Assembly: GCA_041576975.1 (NCBI GenBank)
Contig: JBFGJY010000106.1
Location: forward strand, 1-5,342
DNA length: 5,342 bases
Source: JBFGJY01 sp041576975
GTDB taxonomy: Bacteria > Pseudomonadota > Gammaproteobacteria > UBA4575
Direction of reading: 5' to 3'
In this document: positions 1 through 5,342 of the stretch, in pieces
Layout: each line of letters opens with the position of its first letter
Position numbering within the stretch: position 1 is the first letter of the stretch
Position numbers and translations under genes: made by a program
The notes under the pieces: model-generated
What the model was told of the DNA's origin: nothing
Database searches by the model: none
The model's input: the letters and a program-made list of their open reading frames with translations, nothing else

Positions 1-228
1 CATTGGCACAAAGATCTATTAACAGAAAATGGAAATTTTATAGTCGATGTTCACAACCTTGATTTAAAAGAGCCGTGGGATATAGAGGATACTCTTGATC
101 TCATACCAGGTGTTGTTTCATCAAGTATTTTTGCATCGGTAATACCAGATGTAATGATTATAGCTGATAGTTTACACGCAGAGTCGATACTTCAAAAGGA
201 TAAGCACGAGCTTGCTACGGTACACTAG
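1..228 (+). CDS. rpiA: Ribose-5-phosphate isomerase A, C-terminal part (5' end outside window)
   Basis: RpiA interconverts ribose-5-phosphate and ribulose-5-phosphate in the cytoplasmic non-oxidative pentose phosphate pathway. Frame 1 is open from the window edge to TAG at 226-228, giving 75 residues; the whole enzyme is usually about 220 residues, so roughly the last third is present. The fragment carries the C-terminal RpiA pattern: TENGNFIVDVHNL (residues 8-20), matching the family's T/DNGN-x-I-x-DVH stretch, then IPGVV (about 38-42) and a short FA...PDVMII segment where other RpiA proteins have FA-R-x-ADV. The last 20 or so residues (ADSLHAESILQKDKHELATV) differ from the typical short ending, so the tail looks lineage-specific. 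The catalytic residues lie upstream of the window and cannot be checked. The identification rests on recalled family motifs. A distant RpiA-like paralogue is the main alternative. Confidence 0.82.
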   Translation, partial: HWHKDLLTENGNFIVDVHNLDLKEPWDIEDTLDLIPGVVSSSIFASVIPDVMIIADSLHAESILQKDKHELATVH

Positions 229-230
229 CA

Positions 231-422
231 ATGCAAATTGAAAATAGATATTTGTATTTACTAGATATGGTCGGTTCTTGCTTAATAAGAACAATCGCTT
301 TATTTATCGCTTTAATTTTTTTGCCAATCATAGTTATTGTACTTCTTTTATTGATATACATTGAAATGGCTAGAGAGTTGGTTTATAGATTATTTTATAA
401 AGATACAAGCATAAATATGTGA
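231..422 (+). CDS. Small single-pass membrane protein, unknown function
   Basis: I do not recognise this 63-residue protein. It begins with ATG two bases after the rpiA stop, which suggests translational coupling to rpiA, and ends at TGA 420-422. It has a polar N-terminus (about 1-16), one long hydrophobic stretch (about 19-44, rich in I, L, V and F) and a charged, aromatic tail with RELVYRLFYKD (about 48-58) that could lie along the membrane surface. The stretch is long enough for one transmembrane helix, perhaps kinked at the LPII proline. No good Shine-Dalgarno sequence precedes the ATG, which fits coupling or could mean the ORF is not translated. The next gene starts 32 bases downstream on the same strand. 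In favour of a real gene are the tight junction and coherent membrane composition; against it are its small size and the lack of known homology. Confidence 0.45.
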   Translation: MQIENRYLYLLDMVGSCLIRTIALFIALIFLPIIVIVLLLLIYIEMARELVYRLFYKDTSINM

Positions 423-454
423 ATAATAACAATACACATTAAATAATTTGTGGA

Positions 455-904
455 ATGAAAATATGCAAAAAAATTACGTTCACTCAAATTCCTCTAATAT
501 TTTCAGTTCTAATTATGAATTCCTATGCAACAGATTCGCCTGAAAATTATTATATTAATGATGTCTTAGATTTAAATTTAACAGAAATTCTTAAGGAAGA
601 TGAAATTGAAGAAATGTATTCTGACACAATAGTTACTGGAATTAATCTGAATACTCGTGAGAAATATGTTAATGAATACTATGCTAACGGTACTGTTAAG
701 TCTAAACGCAAAAATAAAACATGGAGAGGCATATGGTATACAGACTCTAAAGACAGACATTGTATACGCTGGTATCATAAAGATACCGCAGACTGTGAGC
801 TCATTGGTCAAGATGAGGAAGGTAATTGGGTAAAGCTAAAAGATGAAGGAATCATAAAGAAAATTGAATCATTTAAGCATTTACCAGACAAAAGCGATAA
901 TTAG
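455..904 (+). CDS. Exported (periplasmic) protein resembling DUF995
   Basis: This 149-residue protein starts at ATG 455 and ends at TAG 902-904. Residues 1-25 look like a Sec signal peptide: a basic start (MKICKK), a hydrophobic core (about 7-21) and a SYA end, with predicted cleavage between A25 and T26. There is no lipobox cysteine, so the mature protein is probably a soluble periplasmic protein of about 124 residues. The mature part opens with an acidic segment (about 36-57), followed by an EYYANGTV motif (74-81), two tryptophans (W90 and W94 in TWRGIW), then RHCIRW (C103) and ADCEL (C114). The order YY-x-NGT, G-x-W, C-x-x-W, C resembles the DUF995 family, whose function is unknown as far as I know. 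The cysteine pair could form a disulfide. The gene may be co-transcribed with the small ORF 32 bases upstream. Export is well supported; the family name is a motif-level guess. Confidence 0.75.
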   Translation: MKICKKITFTQIPLIFSVLIMNSYATDSPENYYINDVLDLNLTEILKEDEIEEMYSDTIVTGINLNTREKYVNEYYANGTVKSKRKNKTWRGIWYTDSKDRHCIRWYHKDTADCELIGQDEEGNWVKLKDEGIIKKIESFKHLPDKSDN

Positions 905-1210
905 TAAGCTGTGGCTTGCATGATATGTGAGACCTACCCCGCCCGAGTACCACATTCGGTATTCACAACTATTGACTCAATTTAGATCTCGTTGCCCACC
1001 AAATACTTAGTAGTCAGTTGTACGCTTTACTTTATGCGTTTCAGAAATACCGCGCAGAGAATGCTATACTGCTTGAATACTCATAAACAATATTGCAGGC
1101 AATAACCAAAATACTAAAGATAAATTTTTTACTCGTGACGATTAGCAAAAGTGTTCATCATTAGCCATAAGAGTATATGAATGATACTAATTAGCTCGCA
1201 TGTAAAACAC
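905..1210. other. Convergent intergenic region with no supported gene
   Basis: This 306-base stretch lies between a rightward gene ending at 904 and a leftward gene ending at 1211. I find no coding frame of persuasive length or composition on either strand and nothing that looks like a tRNA. It contains a TGCTATACT element (1062-1070, listed separately), a short perfect inverted repeat TATTGC-AG-GCAATA (1091-1104), a 7-base inverted repeat AAGTGTT/AACACTT (1149-1155 and 1206-1212) and three copies of ATTAGC (starting at 1141, 1160 and 1190). Transcripts from both sides should end here, but no GC-rich stem followed by a long T run is present in either direction, so termination may be Rho-dependent or use a weak AT-rich hairpin. 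Confidence 0.7.
1062..1070 (+). promoter_or_regulatory. Possible extended -10 promoter element with no downstream gene
   Basis: The sequence TGCTATACT fits an extended -10 box: a TGn motif followed by a hexamer matching TATAAT at five of six positions. No good -35 box lies 16-18 bases upstream (the bases there read close to CAGAAA), which is tolerable for extended -10 promoters. Transcription would start near 1077 and run rightward towards the 3' end of the phosphatase gene, antisense to it, passing the small inverted repeat at 1091-1104. No ORF follows, so this is either a promoter for a small or antisense RNA, a remnant, or a chance match in AT-rich DNA. Confidence 0.25.
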
Positions 1211-2008
1211 TTAACCGTCTCCTCGGTAAAGAATAAATGTAGCATCATCTTTGTGATCAACATTTTCTACAGTCTTAAAATACTTATCAATTAAATGGCG
1301 GGCTACAACTGCAATTTGTCCTGAGCGTATAATTTCTAAACATTCATCGAGTGATATAAATTCGGTAATTCCATCGCTACAAATCAACAATGTGTCAAAC
1401 TTTTTAAGCTCGATCTCTGGCCCTATTTCTATATGCATATCTGCATTTCCGACTAAGTTAAAAACTTCGTGAGAAACTTCTGTATCCAAATGTTTTTCTT
1501 CAACAAGTTCTGAGCGAATTGCATAACCTAATGGAGAGTGTTCTGTATTACGATAAATCAGTTTTCCTTTTTGACCAATTACCACAATGACTGAATCACC
1601 AATATGAAATGGTCTAATCATATTTTCTTCAATCGTGACAACACACGCCGTTGCTCCAGCGCCTGATTTAGTCTCAATTATCTTTTTGTTAGCAGACTCT
1701 ATTGCATTTAACACTGAAGCTCTGATTAATTGATCTTTATTGGAGTGATGCAGTAGCTCCTCTTCCAATGAATTGATCACTGTTTGAGATGCACTTTGCC
1801 CACCTGGTTGACCACCAGCACCATCCGATAATACCAGTACAATCTCGTCTTTGTTCAATGGTATTAAAGCTGCAGAGTCTTGATTATCTTCTGCTTGATT
1901 AGAGGATGGATAACTAAATACAGCGGTATGACCAATATCAAAATCAAAAATATGAGCCCTATCTGTTAGGGATGAAAAAAATTTTATTACTTTATTTTCT
2001 GATTCCAC
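1211..2008 (-). CDS. PP2C-family serine/threonine protein phosphatase
   Basis: This 265-residue protein is predicted to be a cytoplasmic metal-dependent phosphatase that removes phosphate from Ser/Thr residues. It has no signal peptide or membrane helix and is a bare catalytic domain of the usual 240-270-residue size. The PP2C motifs appear in order: NQDS (42-45), LSDGAGG (60-66), GAGAT (116-120), IGDS (136-139), HSPLGYA (157-163), CSDGITEF (210-217) and DDAT (254-257). Likely metal ligands are D44, D62, D212 and D254. The arginine that usually lies a few residues before the first aspartate (R-x-x-NED in many bacterial members) is not visible; the region reads SSNQAEDNQD, which fits the PP2C_2-like subgroup better. 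The start is GTG at 2008, because TAA lies in frame three codons upstream and no ATG is nearby; no clear Shine-Dalgarno is seen. It follows the GOGAT-domain gene by 30 bases and is probably co-transcribed with it. No partner kinase gene is in the window, so its substrate is unknown. Confidence 0.9.
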   Translation of the reverse strand: MESENKVIKFFSSLTDRAHIFDFDIGHTAVFSYPSSNQAEDNQDSAALIPLNKDEIVLVLSDGAGGQPGGQSASQTVINSLEEELLHHSNKDQLIRASVLNAIESANKKIIETKSGAGATACVVTIEENMIRPFHIGDSVIVVIGQKGKLIYRNTEHSPLGYAIRSELVEEKHLDTEVSHEVFNLVGNADMHIEIGPEIELKKFDTLLICSDGITEFISLDECLEIIRSGQIAVVARHLIDKYFKTVENVDHKDDATFILYRGDG

Positions 2009-2038
2009 AAAGAATTAATCTATAAGTGTATGATAAAA

Positions 2039-3679
2039 TTAATGCAATGAATCATGAAACATAGGTGCATATTTTAATTGCGTCTCTTTCCAATCTTGTG
2101 CTGGATCAAAACTATCTGGTGTAGCCATCTTCCAAAATTCACGATAGCCCGGCTGATCAGTGCCCTCCAATAACTCTCCTGGCTGAAGGAAATTAAATAA
2201 ACGATCAGCAGTGCGTATGGTTGTAGAACTTATGCGATAACAGATATTTCTCGGACAAAGTTCAGTCGGATGGTATAGCCCTGCACATGCAACCATTTCA
2301 CCCAACGCCCATATAGTGTGATGATGAAAATTAACAACACGTGTCGCTTTTTCGTCAATGACAAGCGCACGTTGACGTTTGGGGTCTTGTGTGGCCACTC
2401 CAGTTGGACATTTATCGGTATGGCATTTTTGGGACTGCACACATCCTAATGCAAACATAAACCCACGCGCAGAATTACACCAATCTGCACCTAATGCCAT
2501 GCTAATCGCCATTCCAAATCCTGTAATGATTTGACCGCTTGCTCCTATCTTAATTTTTTCACGAATGTTTATCCCGACCAGTGCATTATGCACAAACAAT
2601 AACCCCTCTCGGAGTGGAGTGCCAACGTGATCTGAAAATTCTAAAGGCGCCGCACCAGTGCCACCTTCTGCGCCATCCACAACAATAAAGTCTGGATAAA
2701 TTTTTGTTTCCAGCATGGCTTTACATATCGCTAAAAACTCATATCGCTCTCCAATGCAAAGTTTAAATCCTATGGGTTTACCACCTGATAGCCTGCGCAG
2801 TTTTACAATAAATTCAAGTAATTCTATTGGCGTTGAAAAAGCTGAATGATAAGGAGGTGAAATGCAGTCATCTCCAATTGGTACTTTACGGGCTGCCGCA
2901 ATCTCTTGTGTTACTTTTTTTCCGGGGAGCATACCGCCCTTACCCGGTTTCGCACCTTGAGATAGCTTAATCTCGATCATTTTGACTTGTTCTAAATTTG
3001 CTTGTTCCGAATACAGGTTTTCGTCAAACAGACCTTCATCAGTTCGACAACCAAAATACCCTGTACCAATTTCCCAAATTAAATCCCCATTGAAATTTTT
3101 ATGATACTCACTAATTCCACCCTCACCAGTATCATGAGCAAACTTACCTAGATGAGCGCCTTTGTTAAGTGCCTGAATTGCATGTGCGCCAATAGATCCA
3201 AAGCTCATTGCAGAAATGTTAAATACGGATGATGAGTATGGTTGTGAGCACTGATCATTGCCAATGAGTACACGATATAGCTCTTTATCATATGGTCTAG
3301 GCGTGATGGAATGATTGACCCATCGATAATCATCTGAATACACATCAATCTCTGTGCCAAATGGTTTAATGCCGCCTTCTTTTTTGGCGCGTTCATACAC
3401 AACGGTACGATCATCACGATTAAACGGTCTTCCGTCTGTATTACTCTCAATTAAATATTGGTGAATTTGCGGGCGAATATGTTCAAATATCCAACGAAAA
3501 TGCCCAACAACAGGATAATTACGTAATAAATTATGTTTATTCTGTACTAGATCCCAAACTCCTAGCAAAACAATCGGCAAAGTTATTAACAAACCCCATA
3601 AATAAACAATCTTAAAATAACTTAAACATAGAATGATGAATGAAAAAAAAATTACAGAATAAAAGAAAAAATTCCTCAT
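2039..3679 (-). CDS. Membrane-anchored FMN-binding glutamate synthase family protein (stand-alone GOGAT domain)
   Basis: This 546-residue protein matches the family of stand-alone glutamate synthase central/FMN domains. Residues about 5-42 are hydrophobic and form one or two membrane helices, followed by the family's linker RNYPVVGHFRW (53-63) and PFNRDDRTVVYERAK (85-99). The catalytic domain shows SAMSFGSIG (156-164), DTGEGGIS (183-190), EIKLSQGAKPGKGG (236-249), ISPPYHSAFS (273-282), the FMN-site loop DGAEGGTGAAP (335-345) and three cysteines C413, C419 and C424 in C-x5-C-x4-C spacing, as in the 3Fe-4S site of GltB. It lacks the N-terminal glutaminase domain and C-terminal helix domain of full GltB (about 1500 residues), so it cannot itself release ammonia from glutamine, and no GltD-like small subunit is nearby. 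The length is normal for the family, so this is not a truncation. Redox chemistry on FMN is likely; the substrate is unknown. The start is ATG 3677-3679 and the stop TAA 2039-2041. It sits 71 bases after the channel gene and 30 bases before the phosphatase gene. Confidence 0.92.
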   Translation of the reverse strand: MRNFFFYSVIFFSFIILCLSYFKIVYLWGLLITLPIVLLGVWDLVQNKHNLLRNYPVVGHFRWIFEHIRPQIHQYLIESNTDGRPFNRDDRTVVYERAKKEGGIKPFGTEIDVYSDDYRWVNHSITPRPYDKELYRVLIGNDQCSQPYSSSVFNISAMSFGSIGAHAIQALNKGAHLGKFAHDTGEGGISEYHKNFNGDLIWEIGTGYFGCRTDEGLFDENLYSEQANLEQVKMIEIKLSQGAKPGKGGMLPGKKVTQEIAAARKVPIGDDCISPPYHSAFSTPIELLEFIVKLRRLSGGKPIGFKLCIGERYEFLAICKAMLETKIYPDFIVVDGAEGGTGAAPLEFSDHVGTPLREGLLFVHNALVGINIREKIKIGASGQIITGFGMAISMALGADWCNSARGFMFALGCVQSQKCHTDKCPTGVATQDPKRQRALVIDEKATRVVNFHHHTIWALGEMVACAGLYHPTELCPRNICYRISSTTIRTADRLFNFLQPGELLEGTDQPGYREFWKMATPDSFDPAQDWKETQLKYAPMFHDSLH

Positions 3680-3750
3680 TCTTAATTAGGAAATAATTTT
3701 AAAATGAAAAAATTAAAAGTTCTAGTTAGATAGTACACCAAGATACACTG

Positions 3751-5094
3751 TTATACATTATTGACAGGTTTAAATTCAGCTACAGATTCTTTTGATACTG
3801 ATCGTAGATGTAAATCCCGTTGTGGATAAGGAATCTCGATGCCATGTTGATGAAATTTTTCCCATACTCCACGCAGTACTTCACTTTTAACATTACTGCA
3901 CCCATTCATAGGATCTTGAATCCAGATACGAATTTCAAGATCTACCGAACTATCCCCAAAACCCATTAACAAGCATGACGTTTTGGGTAAGGTGAGTACA
4001 CGCTTTACCTCGGAAGCTGCTTCTATGCACAGCTCAACCGCTTTATTTACATCAGATTTATAATGAATACCAACAGGAATCTTTAACCGAATATTTTCAT
4101 GACTATATGACCAATTTTCCACACGGTTGATAATCATCTCTTCATTTGGAACAAGATGCTCAATGCCATTTCGAGTAATTACCGATACGTACCGTCCGCC
4201 CAATGTTTCAACTTTGCCATATTGGCCCGCGACATTTATGGTATCGCCTGGCTTAATCGATTTATCTAGCAACAAAATAAATCCAGAAATTAAATTGGAA
4301 AATATTTTTTGTAGACCAAAACCTATCCCAACACCAATTGCACCACCAAGCACTGCGAATGCAGTAAGATCAATACCAACTGCACTTAAACCAAATAAAA
4401 ATGCCGCTGCAACTAATGCAAATTTGAATGTTTTGGATAGAAGTGCGCGTGCTGATAGAGATATGTTCTGACTATTTTTAAGAACATTATCGACTAACTT
4501 GATTAAAGCGAAGGCTATCCATAGGAAAATAGCAATTGAAAAAATCGAGGAAACAATCTCGTATAAAGATATACTTGTTACCCCAAGTCCAATCTTGGTC
4601 TGATCTAAATAATTAACTACCGGAGTTAAATAACCAAGTATATTAAGTGCGGCAATTGCCCAGACTACTGCGGCAACTGTTCTGCTAATTAATGGATTTT
4701 CAATAAATGATGATCCAAGCCGAATAATAAACCATGCAATTGTCAAATTGACCGCAGTGTTTAAAATTGGCCAAGGCTGTTTTAAAACTACAAATAGAAT
4801 TACAAACGCTTCAACCCAAGCAAATAGTACGAGTGGAAAAATTAACCTTCTAAGTGTGGCAAATAAAAATCGCTTAGGTTTAGACTTGGATTTTTCTTCA
4901 AATTCTGAAATATGCGTTTGCAGATTCTTTGATATATAGATTGAAACAATAATTCCTGCAACAACGATTCCGAATTCGATTAATTTTTGGTAGCTGAACA
5001 TTGACATATCCAGCCAGCCAGTAAATTGCCCAGTGACTTTCTCTATAGTCTCTTCTTTTAATAAATCATCTATTTTTGGGTCTTGATCAGCCAT
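3751..5094 (-). CDS. MscS-family mechanosensitive ion channel
   Basis: This 447-residue inner-membrane channel is expected to open under membrane tension and release small solutes during hypo-osmotic shock. It is longer than E. coli MscS (286 residues) because of extra N-terminal membrane segments. Hydrophobic helices appear near residues 37-54, 84-105, 108-127, 137-156, 176-201 and 223-243, followed by the pore helix about 246-278. That helix contains the Gly/Ala-rich stretch GGAIGVGIGFGLQKIFSNLI and ends at KPGD (281-284). The beta domain follows, with GKVETLGGRYVSVITRNG (about 293-310) and LVPNEEMI (314-321). The C-terminal cytoplasmic domain ends with GIEIPYPQRDLHLRS (418-432), typical of the family. 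I chose ATG 5092-5094 (MADQDPKIDD). A TTG at 5148 keeps the frame open but would overlap corA and add 18 residues in place of a normal start. The gene begins 22 bases after the corA stop, so the two are likely co-transcribed. No clear Shine-Dalgarno is visible. Confidence 0.92.
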   Translation of the reverse strand: MADQDPKIDDLLKEETIEKVTGQFTGWLDMSMFSYQKLIEFGIVVAGIIVSIYISKNLQTHISEFEEKSKSKPKRFLFATLRRLIFPLVLFAWVEAFVILFVVLKQPWPILNTAVNLTIAWFIIRLGSSFIENPLISRTVAAVVWAIAALNILGYLTPVVNYLDQTKIGLGVTSISLYEIVSSIFSIAIFLWIAFALIKLVDNVLKNSQNISLSARALLSKTFKFALVAAAFLFGLSAVGIDLTAFAVLGGAIGVGIGFGLQKIFSNLISGFILLLDKSIKPGDTINVAGQYGKVETLGGRYVSVITRNGIEHLVPNEEMIINRVENWSYSHENIRLKIPVGIHYKSDVNKAVELCIEAASEVKRVLTLPKTSCLLMGFGDSSVDLEIRIWIQDPMNGCSNVKSEVLRGVWEKFHQHGIEIPYPQRDLHLRSVSKESVAEFKPVNNV

Positions 5095-5116
5095 ATATAA
5101 AAATGTGCTTAACGGA

Positions 5117-5342
5117 TCACATCCATTTAATCTTTTTAAATAAAGCAATTAAGCCTATTGCCAGTAAAACCATCACCGCCAGAACAATAAAATAAGAATA
5201 TTTGAATGTGAGTTCAGGCATATATTCGAAATTCATGCCATAAATACCAGCTACAAATGTTACAGGCATAAATATAAGCGCAACTATCGTCAGAGTTTTC
5301 ATTATATTGTTTAGACGATGGCCAGTAACAGATATATACCCA
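5117..5342 (-). CDS. corA: CorA-family magnesium/cobalt transporter, C-terminal part (5' end outside window)
   Basis: CorA proteins form pentameric inner-membrane channels for Mg2+ and other divalent cations. Only the last 74 residues are present; the frame stays open to the window edge and ends at TGA 5117-5119. The visible part begins with SVTGHRLNNIMKTLTIVALI, the end of the long stalk helix leading into the first membrane helix. The family's selectivity signature YGMN follows (GMN codons at 5231-5239), then FEYMPEL in the periplasmic loop and a second membrane helix (roughly YFIVLAVMVLLAIGLIAL), ending in a basic cytoplasmic tail KKIKWM. Two terminal helices with GMN between them are diagnostic of CorA/MIT-type transporters. 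The cytoplasmic domain that would separate CorA from related members is outside the window. An internal ATG at 5300-5302 should not be taken as the start, because the family sequence continues upstream of it. Confidence 0.93.
   Translation of the reverse strand, partial: GYISVTGHRLNNIMKTLTIVALIFMPVTFVAGIYGMNFEYMPELTFKYSYFIVLAVMVLLAIGLIALFKKIKWM

Noticed and set aside
578..811. Minus-strand open frame inside the exported protein gene
   Set aside because: It is antisense to a gene with a convincing signal peptide and motif pattern. Its apparent hydrophobicity comes from the complement of AT-rich codons.
1141..1195. Three ATTAGC copies as a repeat array or operator
   Set aside because: Six-base copies at irregular spacing (19 and 30 bases) in AT-rich DNA are not distinguishable from chance.
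1149..1212. Inverted repeat AAGTGTT/AACACTT around the phosphatase stop codon as an intrinsic terminator
   Set aside because: The stem is only 7 mostly A/T pairs with a loop of about 50 bases and just four T residues after it. It is too weak to call as a terminator.
2230..2442. Second minus-strand frame inside the GOGAT-domain gene (also 3205-3450)
   Set aside because: These overlap the catalytic motifs of the real gene in a shifted frame and show no recognisable protein features.
3680..3750. A dedicated promoter for the GOGAT-domain gene
   Set aside because: The best match (TAGAAC, 17 bases, TAAAAT on the minus strand) has a poor -35 box and would leave only about ten bases of leader. AT-rich spacer makes chance matches likely.
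3715..3750. Terminator after the MscS-like gene (AGTGTA...TGTACT on the minus strand)
   Set aside because: The 6-pair stem needs two G-U pairs and has no T run directly after it.
4127..4471. Open reading frame antisense to the MscS-like gene
   Set aside because: It lies wholly within a well-supported channel gene, has an unnatural proline- and asparagine-rich composition, and shows no family motif. It is a shadow frame.

Overview
The window is AT-rich bacterial chromosome carrying ordinary Gram-negative housekeeping-type genes: the end of ribose-5-phosphate isomerase A, a small membrane protein, an exported protein, a PP2C-type phosphatase, a membrane-anchored FMN/Fe-S glutamate-synthase-domain protein, an MscS-family channel and the end of a CorA transporter. 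The Sec-type signal peptide on the exported protein and the family resemblances fit a proteobacterium, perhaps a low-GC gammaproteobacterium. This is an inference from protein style, because there is no rRNA or other phylogenetic marker here.

Layout. Positions 1-904 read rightward: the 3' end of rpiA, a 63-codon membrane ORF starting two bases after the rpiA stop, and a 149-aa exported protein resembling DUF995. Positions 905-1210 are a gene-free gap between converging genes, with one orphan promoter-like element. Positions 1211-5342 read leftward as a tandem of four genes in the transcription order corA (cut by the window edge), mscS-like, GOGAT-domain protein, PP2C phosphatase. Their spacings are 22, 71 and 30 bases, so they could form one or two transcription units.

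Function. CorA and the MscS-like channel are both inner-membrane ion-handling proteins (divalent cation uptake, osmotic release), and their close spacing suggests co-expression. The next two genes pair an FMN/3Fe-4S oxidoreductase domain, tethered to the membrane and lacking the glutaminase domain of true glutamate synthase, with a cytoplasmic Ser/Thr phosphatase that has no kinase gene beside it in this window. What the tethered GOGAT-like protein does, and whether the phosphatase acts on it, is the main open question here.

I see no mobile element, CRISPR array, tRNA, rRNA or convincing defence system. No strong intrinsic terminator is visible. Most of the window is well explained by known families, and the least explained parts are the two small genes at 231-904 and the convergent gap.
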